The position numbers and the translations under genes are program-made. Positions 1 to 6,500 of a stretch of 33,355 nt of DNA are shown piece after piece. Under the pieces are notes generated by a model. It had not been told where the DNA came from. It made no database searches and saw nothing but the letters and a program-made list of their open reading frames with translations. The stretch comes from Anaerolineae bacterium (lineage in GTDB: Bacteria > Chloroflexota > Anaerolineae > Promineifilales > Promineifilaceae), in the NCBI GenBank assembly GCA_030425205.1, contig JAUIAP010000055.1, positions 1-33,355 on the forward strand, read 5' to 3'. Every line of letters begins with the position of its first letter. Positions within the stretch are counted from its first letter, which is position 1.

Positions 1-98
1 TGGCGTTCTCAAAAACAACACCGGTTTTGACCCAGATTACCTCGTTAATTCGTCCGCTACTGCTTGACTTTTAACGTGGTATCTTCATCCTTCATCCT
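1..98. other. window-edge segment beyond the eCIS operon end
   Basis: No complete gene is visible here. On the plus strand two frames are open from the edge, one closing at 65-67 (ending DYLVNSSATA) and one at 72-74 (ending LLLDF), so this may be the 3' end of a convergent gene. On the minus strand a frame reading WVKTGVVFENA also runs off the edge but has no clear start codon or ribosome binding site. I cannot choose between them. No obvious continuation of the baseplate operon is present. Confidence 0.3.
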
Positions 99-100
99 TC
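84..100. repeat. short heptanucleotide direct repeat (TTCATCC)
   Basis: Two exact copies of TTCATCC plus a partial third lie immediately downstream of the gp25-like gene. On its own this is trivial, but the 7-bp period matches three larger heptamer tracts in other gaps of the same operon. Confidence 0.5.
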
Positions 101-497
101 ACAATTCTTCTGGTATGTTGTAAAACGGATAAACCAAGCTCCGTTTGTCGTTTGTCGTCTTAATGGTGAACTCAATATCGATTAGGATCATGCCAATTTT
201 TCCGCTGCCGATTTCGGCACGCACCTCGTCTACTTGAATGCGCGGTTCCCACATTGCAAGTGCATCGCGGACGTACTGCTCCGCCAGCGCGAGCGCACGT
301 CCATCGCACGGCTCATAGATCAGTTCGTTTAGCCGACTCCCAAACGTCGGCCGCATGACACGCTCACCAATGCTTGTCGATAAAATAATCACAATCGCCT
401 GCTCCAATTCGCTGCGCTGGCTGGTCAACGCCAAGCCGCCTTGTGCATCAATGTTGAGCGGAAATGCCCATCCTGCGCCGATGATGTTGTTTTGCAT
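99..497 (-). CDS. gp25/GPW-like baseplate wedge protein of the eCIS
   Basis: A 132-residue protein of the T4 gp25 / phage Mu gpW-like family (Afp9/Pvc9 equivalent), which forms the baseplate wedge core that triggers sheath polymerisation. The sequence shows the usual family pattern: an N-terminal strand with GWAFPLNID, a helix with SELEQAIVIILSTSIGERVMRPTFGS around residues 29-54 (the ERVMRPTFGS segment is the family hallmark), and a C-terminal IDIEFTIKTTND beta region. Length is normal for the family. It is the last recognisable gene of the minus-strand eCIS operon, 68 bp after the spike gene, with a long hairpin of heptamer repeats in that gap. The expected order spike then gp25 matches Afp8-Afp9. 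No truncation is seen. Confidence 0.9.
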   Translation of the reverse strand: MQNNIIGAGWAFPLNIDAQGGLALTSQRSELEQAIVIILSTSIGERVMRPTFGSRLNELIYEPCDGRALALAEQYVRDALAMWEPRIQVDEVRAEIGSGKIGMILIDIEFTIKTTNDKRSLVYPFYNIPEEL

Positions 498-500
498 AAA

Positions 501-563
501 GTGGTTAGTGGCTAGTGGCTAGTTGCTAGTAAGAAGATCACTAGCAACTAGCCACTAGCCACT
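501..563. repeat. heptamer repeats forming a perfect 24-bp hairpin
   Basis: The gap between the spike and gp25 genes holds GTGGTTA, GTGGCTA, GTGGCTA and GTTGCTA in exact 7-bp register (501-528), followed by their inverted copy. Arms 507-530 and 540-563 are perfectly complementary over 24 bp with a 9-base loop at 531-539. There is no U-run, so it is more likely an RNA processing or attenuation structure, or a repeat insertion, than a simple intrinsic terminator. Confidence 0.85.
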
Positions 564-565
564 TC

Positions 566-2239
566 CTATATATTTTTCCTCAACGCCCGCACGTTAAACG
601 ATGCCGCCGCCGTCATTGTGATGTCCATGGCGGAATTTAGGTCGATATTGCCTTTGGACGTGATGGTGAGATTACCCTGTGACGCGATGGTGATGGTGTT
701 GCGGCGGTCATCGAGCGTAATCGTCTGTCCGCCTGCGCTCGTCACCACCAACTGCCCCGCGCTCTCGTCGAGCTTGACGCTGTGACCGCTTTGTGTGGTC
801 AATTCGAGCCGTTGTTCGGCAAGGCTGTCGTGCATGGCGATGGCACTGCCGTTAGGGGAACGCCATTGGCTGAGGGTGGTGCGACCATTTTCGGCCGATC
901 CTTCCCCCGCCAGCGTCCCCAACGATCCCGTTAAAATCGGTCGCGCAAAATCCCCTTGCTCAAATGCGATCAACACTTGATCACCAACAGACGGCATGAG
1001 CATGAAGCCAGAATCGGCCGATGCGCCCATCGTCGCCACGCGCACCCAGTCGCTTTCACCATCCTCATCCAGCCACGGATAGCGCACCTTGACGCGCCCC
1101 ATTCCCTGTGGATCGTTATTATTTGTCACCAGTGCGGTATAAATCCCAAACCAGCGATCTTGGCTGCGCCCTGCATTCATCTGCTCGGCGATCAAGCCAC
1201 GCCGCGTGCCGCGCACTTCAAACTTTGTTTCCAAACCACCACCCGCCGAGAACGTGTGCTGCGCGTTGGTGACAAGATAGACCCCGCTAAATCGTCGCCC
1301 CATCCCCTTTAGCTGCACTTCGCTCCCCGCCCGAATGCGCGGCTCCCGAAAGGCAATACCCTCTGCGCTGACAAACGCCCCGCTCAGTTCATCCATACGT
1401 GCCTCTGCCAAAATATCCGCCTCTGCCTGTGTCGCCACGGGTTGATCGACAATGATCAACTTGCCCGATCCAAACACCTCCCGTGCGATCTCTTCCTGTG
1501 GTGCATCGGCGACTTTGGCAAACAGCTTGCCCACTTTTGCACGCCCAACAATTGGCTTCTGTGCTACCGCGTCCCAGCCGCGCACCACCACTTCATTGAC
1601 CTGTTCCGCCACGTTCATGCGCGGAACAAACGAGAGCAGTTGCTTTGTCCACGTCAATGTCACAACCCCACTGCCGCTCGGTTTTGGCTTGCGAAAATAG
1701 AGCGTTTCATCGCGTACATAACATTCAAATCCGATCCGCGCTGCTCGTTTCAGCAAAAAGGCAAGGTCACTCTCATTGCGCTGATAAACGTGGTCATACA
1801 CCGTGGTCGTGTTGTCTACCTCTGCATTAAGCCCCCACGTCTCCGCAATTTTGCGTGCCAAGTCGCTGTCCTTAATGTTCAAATAGGTGCAGCTCTGCAC
1901 GTTGCGAAAAAGACGGTAGGCGAAGTCATAGCCGCGCACCTGAATTTCGGCGGCTCCATTTCGGCCGAAAATCGGCTCCAAAGATGAAATCTCCCCCAAA
2001 ATCAACCGCTCGTACATCTGATTCCCCGCCACCGACCCAATCTCAATCTCATCCCCCACGTTCAACATATGCCCGTCGAGCAGCTCCAAGCGCGGATCAA
2101 ACAGCCGCAGCTCAAACAGGCTCGGCAAATGCGCGTGCTGATCGACCAGTGCCTCGATCAAATTCGAGCCAACCAGCCGCGCCATTTCATTGCCATTGAC
2201 GCGAATGCGGATAGAGCTTGTGATGTGGATGTTGTCCAT
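566..2239 (-). CDS. VgrG/gp5-like spike protein of the eCIS (Afp8/Pvc8-like)
   Basis: A trimeric spike at the tip of the injection tube, combining gp27-like (phage GPD) and gp5-like parts. From the sequence: residues about 1-340 are the gp27-like hub (IRIRVNGNEMARLVG start; LTWTKQLLSFVPRMNVAEQVNEV); residues about 360-450 are the gp5 OB-fold (GIYTALVTNNNDPQGMGRVKVRYPW, then SDWVRVATMGAS and MPSVGDQVLIAFEQGD); the C-terminus is a needle-like beta region with repeated ITLDD, ITIAS, LTITS, IDLNS strands. No effector domain follows, so it is a structural spike and not an evolved VgrG. I place the start at Met 2239. An upstream in-frame ATG at 2284 would add 15 residues that lie inside a palindromic intergenic repeat, but neither start has a strong ribosome binding site. 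The gene sits between the LysM adaptor and gp25, the canonical eCIS order. Confidence 0.9.
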   Translation of the reverse strand: MDNIHITSSIRIRVNGNEMARLVGSNLIEALVDQHAHLPSLFELRLFDPRLELLDGHMLNVGDEIEIGSVAGNQMYERLILGEISSLEPIFGRNGAAEIQVRGYDFAYRLFRNVQSCTYLNIKDSDLARKIAETWGLNAEVDNTTTVYDHVYQRNESDLAFLLKRAARIGFECYVRDETLYFRKPKPSGSGVVTLTWTKQLLSFVPRMNVAEQVNEVVVRGWDAVAQKPIVGRAKVGKLFAKVADAPQEEIAREVFGSGKLIIVDQPVATQAEADILAEARMDELSGAFVSAEGIAFREPRIRAGSEVQLKGMGRRFSGVYLVTNAQHTFSAGGGLETKFEVRGTRRGLIAEQMNAGRSQDRWFGIYTALVTNNNDPQGMGRVKVRYPWLDEDGESDWVRVATMGASADSGFMLMPSVGDQVLIAFEQGDFARPILTGSLGTLAGEGSAENGRTTLSQWRSPNGSAIAMHDSLAEQRLELTTQSGHSVKLDESAGQLVVTSAGGQTITLDDRRNTITIASQGNLTITSKGNIDLNSAMDITMTAAASFNVRALRKNI

Positions 2240-2248
2240 AAAGTCGTA

Positions 2249-2288
2249 GTAAGTGAGAAGTGGTAAGTAAAAATCACTTCTCACTTAC
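2249..2288. repeat. intergenic hairpin with heptamer-like periodicity
   Basis: Arms GTAAGTGAGAAGTG (2249-2262) and CACTTCTCACTTAC (2275-2288) are perfectly complementary over 14 bp around a 12-base spacer. The left arm can be read as 7-mers GTAAGTG, AGAAGTG, GTAAGTA. It lies between the LysM gene and the spike gene, and overlaps the possible longer N-terminus of the spike. Confidence 0.75.
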
Positions 2289-2296
2289 CGCTTCTC

Positions 2297-3037
2297 TCAA
2301 AAAGCTGGTATCGCCAAATCAACCCCACTTCTCAACGCCTGTGGGTTTGTCAAATCGTTGTATTCTGCAATGACGTGCCAGCGCGTTGCGTCGCCGTAAA
2401 CTTGTGCTGCGATGTAGTCGATGCGCTCACCTTCCTTCACGCGCCAAATCCGATCACGCGGACTGCCGCCAGAGGTCGGATTTTGGTTCGGCAAGCTGGC
2501 ATCCTGCTTATACTCTGTCAGCTTCAAATTCGCCTTTGCGCGAATCGGTGTGCCGTCTTTCTTGAACAGCACATAATCAATCGACAGCGACTTAATCACC
2601 CCTTGAAACTTAAATGCGCCCCACTGAAAGATGACTTTTGCAGGTGGTGGTTTTAATTCAGGCCCACTGCTCTCTGCGCCCCCCGCGCCTCCTCCCTGTG
2701 AAGGCGGGGGTGGTGGTGGAGTCCACGATGTATCCTTTAGTTGTGCGATGATCATTAAATCATTCGTCACTTCACACACGTCTTTACCCTTTTCATCTGG
2801 CGTATCAAACCACAGCTCCGAGAGCGTTAACTCGCGTGGATTGAGCGACGACTCATCCGACTCCATGTTGTAGTTGCCGTTGCTGCCCATCCCCTTGACG
2901 CGAAAGTTGTTTGTGACCGACAGCGTATATTTGCTTGGGTTAAACATGCAAGAAACGGTCGGCCCACCTGTCACGGGGGAAATTGTGGCGGGAACGAGTC
3001 CGCCGCGTGTCAATGTCTTCGTGAGTGTTATTCCCAT
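2297..3037 (-). CDS. LysM-containing tube/baseplate adaptor of the eCIS (Afp7/gp53-like)
   Basis: A 246-residue protein of the type that joins the inner tube to the spike. The N-terminal half (PTVSCMFNPSKYTLSVTNNF through LTLSELWFDT) matches the CIS tube-type domain found in Afp7/Pvc7 homologues. The C-terminal 50 residues are a LysM-like fold (DRIWRVKEGERIDYIAAQVYGDATRWHVIAEYN... ending DLAIPAF). Within the tube domain, around residues 105-130, sits a low-complexity insert of seven prolines followed by glycines, a probable flexible loop. In a bacteriophage context LysM would bind peptidoglycan, but in eCIS it is structural. The upstream gene ends five bases before this start at 3037, so translational coupling is likely. 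Confidence 0.88.
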   Translation of the reverse strand: MGITLTKTLTRGGLVPATISPVTGGPTVSCMFNPSKYTLSVTNNFRVKGMGSNGNYNMESDESSLNPRELTLSELWFDTPDEKGKDVCEVTNDLMIIAQLKDTSWTPPPPPPSQGGGAGGAESSGPELKPPPAKVIFQWGAFKFQGVIKSLSIDYVLFKKDGTPIRAKANLKLTEYKQDASLPNQNPTSGGSPRDRIWRVKEGERIDYIAAQVYGDATRWHVIAEYNDLTNPQALRSGVDLAIPAF

Positions 3038-3041
3038 CTGT

Positions 3042-3536
3042 CTAGCGTAACGGCTGTGACCGTTCGCGCTCCTGCTCCATTTTGCCTTTAACCACGCTGT
3101 ATATCTCGCGTGCTAAGCTGTCGATGTCGATGTTGGGTGGCTGCGCCGTCTCTTCGAAGCGTTCAGCCTGCCCTGTCAATTGGTTAAATGTCTGTTCATC
3201 CATCTGTAAAACAAATTGAGAATCATCATCCCCTGCGTGCCTTTGCATCAAGACGGGAATCATGGCGGCCGATGGCGCACCCTCGCTGTTGTTGGCGATG
3301 TAAACCGTATTTCTAGACACGCTGCCTGAACTGTTTTGAGTCGGATCATCATCTTGTTCCGACCCTTCTTCCGCGCTCTCTTCAATATCAGCCTCTTGTG
3401 CTAAGTCACGCATGTCGTGAAAGGCCAACTGCTCGACATAAACCATCAGCGGCGTTTCCATGTCGGGCAATCCAACATGCACTTGAATCGGGTCGCGCAA
3501 TTTGCTCATCGCATCGCTCTCTTGGGCATACATCAT
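3042..3536 (-). CDS. small acidic eCIS-associated protein of unknown function
   Basis: A 164-residue protein with no domain I can name securely. Residues about 20-45 look like a short folded region (IQVHVGLPDMETPLMVYVEQLAF), followed by a strongly acidic stretch with EADIEESAEEGSEQDDD, then a linker, and a C-terminal helix DIDSLAREIYSVVKGKMEQERER. That last helix resembles C-terminal motifs (LARxVYPLVKRxLxxERER type) that I recall in uncharacterised proteins of other eCIS loci, always between tube and LysM genes. Its start ATG at 3536 overlaps the stop of the giant upstream gene (ATGA), indicating translational coupling. A later ATG giving MSKLRDPIQ is a possible alternative start. Function is not known; a chaperone or adaptor for the giant repeat protein is only a guess. 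Confidence 0.7.
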   Translation of the reverse strand: MMYAQESDAMSKLRDPIQVHVGLPDMETPLMVYVEQLAFHDMRDLAQEADIEESAEEGSEQDDDPTQNSSGSVSRNTVYIANNSEGAPSAAMIPVLMQRHAGDDDSQFVLQMDEQTFNQLTGQAERFEETAQPPNIDIDSLAREIYSVVKGKMEQERERSQPLR

Positions 3537-6500
3537 GACGCGGCTCCGTTTGGTACTGGCGGACTCACCATCGTTTTTTTTTGAACGACCCGCTGGGTCG
3601 GCGCAGATTCGGCCGCCGCGATTGCACGCATCACTCTATTCATGCTCTTTGCTTGTGCTATCGCTCCTCCCGACTGCCCGCTGCCTGCTGCCCGCTGGAT
3701 ATTCTCGTTGTCAGCCAACAAGCCACCTGATTTCACCCGAACATCCCCCGTCCCATGTTTCGGTGTTTCCATATCCCGAAACCCAGTGTCAGCAGATTGA
3801 GTCATAGCGCGGTCACCGTGTTCTGAACGCATCACGGCTTGGCCTTGAGCATCCAAATTAGCCACTCGCTGAACACGTCCCTCAATCGCACCACTATTCG
3901 ACGATCCCACCTGTCCCTTCTCCGTCTCATGTTTCGGGATTTCCAAATCCCGACGCACCGTGTCAGCAGATTGAGTCATCGCGCGGTCACTGTGTTCTGA
4001 ACGCATGACGGCTTGGCCTTGAGCATCCAAATTAGCGGCTCGCTGAACACGTCCCTCAATCACGCCACTATTCGACAACCCCACCGGTTCCTCCCCCGTC
4101 GCATGTTTCGGGATTTGGAAATCCCGAAACCCAGTGTTAGGGTGAGACGTAGATTGTCTACCGTCTTCTGAACGCAAAACTGTTTGGCCTTGAGCATCCA
4201 AGTTGACGGTTCGCTGAACACGCCCCTCAGTTGCGCCACTATCTGACGACCCTACTGGCTCACCCGCCGCCGCACGTTTCGGAGCTTCTATATCCTGAAA
4301 CCCAATGTCAGTCGATTGATCTGCTGTCCCGCGAGTATGTTGGGTTGGTACGGGGGGCTGCCCCGCTTCAACGTGTCCCGCAGCGCGTTGAACGGTCGTT
4401 TTATTCATGCTATCAACCGACTGTTTGGCCTCTGATCCCGGCACAGGTTCATCCATCAATCCCCATAAATCGGCCGGCAGTGCGCCAATCTCCGTTTCAA
4501 CTTGTTGTGGGGCGTTGCGCTGAACATCGGCCGAAACTTCCCGACGAACAGTGCGCTTATTGCGCTGCTTCCGCATCGGACGTGGCTGTGATGGAGCGAC
4601 AAACTCGACGGAGGAATCTGTTTTCTCCTTCGTTGCCGTTGAGCGTAAAATTTGTTTGACAACTGCACTATCTGCTGCGCTCTGTTCGGCCGAATTTCGC
4701 TGCAACGCATCCCCATTTCGTGCCTTCCGTTGAACCTGCGCCACCTCTGGCAAATCCGCATTCGCCACATCCCCGCTCTCGACCCGTTGAACTTGTGACA
4801 CAGCAAGCTCGTCGCTGTCTGGTTGCACAACGGGTGGTTGGGATTGTTGCACTGCCTCTTTTCTTTGTACTGCCGCCTGTGCTTCCCGCTCCATTCGCTT
4901 CTGGTGTGCGGCTCGTTTGCGTTGGACGATCTTCGCTTTTTCCTGCGGTGATAACTGGCGCAGTCGCTCGTTTTTTCGCCGCAATGCCAGATCAGCTTTC
5001 CGTTGCAACCTCTCTTCATACTCTTTGCCACTCAGCATACTTGGCTTTTCTGGCGTATAGATTTTGTATGCGCCGTTTGTCTCAGCTTCTGCTTTACGGT
5101 GCCGTCGCAATATCGTGGAAAGGCGAGCATCTTCATTGTGTCGCTGTGGGGAGGCTGGACTTTGCGCCATGCGGTGGAGAGCTTCATCGGCCGATTCATT
5201 GCCTGTTGTGGCTGTGGAGGAATCGGCCGATTCTCTGCGTTGCACAGCTTGATTCTGAGCAACTGGGGAAACAGCTTGCGCCTGTTGTTCAGAGTGCGGT
5301 TGTGGTAACTGGTTTGTCGTCACGGCTTGTGTTGCAGGATGCGCCGTTGATGACACTGCATTGTCAGGCTGACGCTGCACAGCTTGATGTTGGGCAACTG
5401 GGGTGGTGAGCTGTGCTGGCGAAACAGCTTGCGCTGTTTGATTTTGGATCGCTGCCTCTGTTCGGTGAACAGCGTGCGCCGATTGCGTTTGGGCAACGGG
5501 CGAAACAGCTCGCGCTTGCACAATAGGCTGACGCTGCACAGCTTGAGATGGTTGGGTTTGGACAGCAGGTGGCGTTAATTGCGTTGGTGAAATGGCTTGT
5601 CGCTGGATAGCTTGAACGGGCTGGTTTTGAGCAGTAGGTACAGCCGTTTGCGCTTGCACAACTGGTTGACGTTGTAGCGACGGGTCAACAGAAACGGCGT
5701 TTTCGCCGCTATTTTGTTGAGTTGAAGAAAAATTGTCCGCCTGACGTTGAACTGCGGAACCTGATTGATTCGCGTGCATTTCGCCTGCATGGAATTGTGT
5801 TTCGGGATTTGGAAATCCCGAAACGCCCAACCCAGATGAATGGAGTCCCGTCATTCCTTCGGCGTTGCTCAGGGCAGGTGCGGGTACGACAGCTCTATTG
5901 ATTTGAGATGCCCCTGATTGAGTGTGGGAAACAGGTGTCGCCAAATGGGTTGGTGAAGCGGTTGTTCGTTGGACGGCATGAACTGACTGATTTTGTGTAA
6001 CAGGCAGTGTAGCTTGTGTTGGCACAGCGGGTTGTCGTTGCAATGGCTGAGCAGATTGTGCGGTTGGCACCGCCGTATTTTGTATACCTGAATAGGCGTG
6101 TTGAACGTCAATTTGTCGTGTCTCACCAGTTGACGATACAGCTTGTCGTTGCACAGCTCCCACCGCTCGACTTTGGGAAATAGAGGATGCAGATTGCGCT
6201 GGCATAACAGGTTGTCGTTGCACCGATTGATGAAACGATGTGGCTGGCGAACCGCTATTTTGTATTGTGGGAGAAGCTGTCGGCCGAGTTGAAGAAAGAT
6301 TGTTCGCTTGCCGCTGAACAGCTTGCGCCGATTGCGTATGGGAAACGGGTGATGCGACTTGTGTTGGCAACGCAGGTTGCCGTTGCACTGCCTGAGTCGA
6401 TTGATTTTGAGCAACGGGCAGCGCGGCTTGCGCGATGGGTTGCCGTTGTATTGGCTGATGAGGTTGCGCGGCTGGCGATGCTGTGTTCTGTTCGGCCGAA

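Noticed and set aside
566..2239. VgrG could indicate a type VI secretion system.
   Set aside because: No TssB/C, TssJLM or ClpV-like genes; sheath, two tube genes, LysM adaptor and Pvc16 cap are the eCIS set, and the spike has no effector extension.
4456..5031. Minus-strand overlapping frame of 191 codons within the giant gene.
   Set aside because: It is the alternative frame of the same repeat-rich sequence, Arg/Lys-biased, without start signals.
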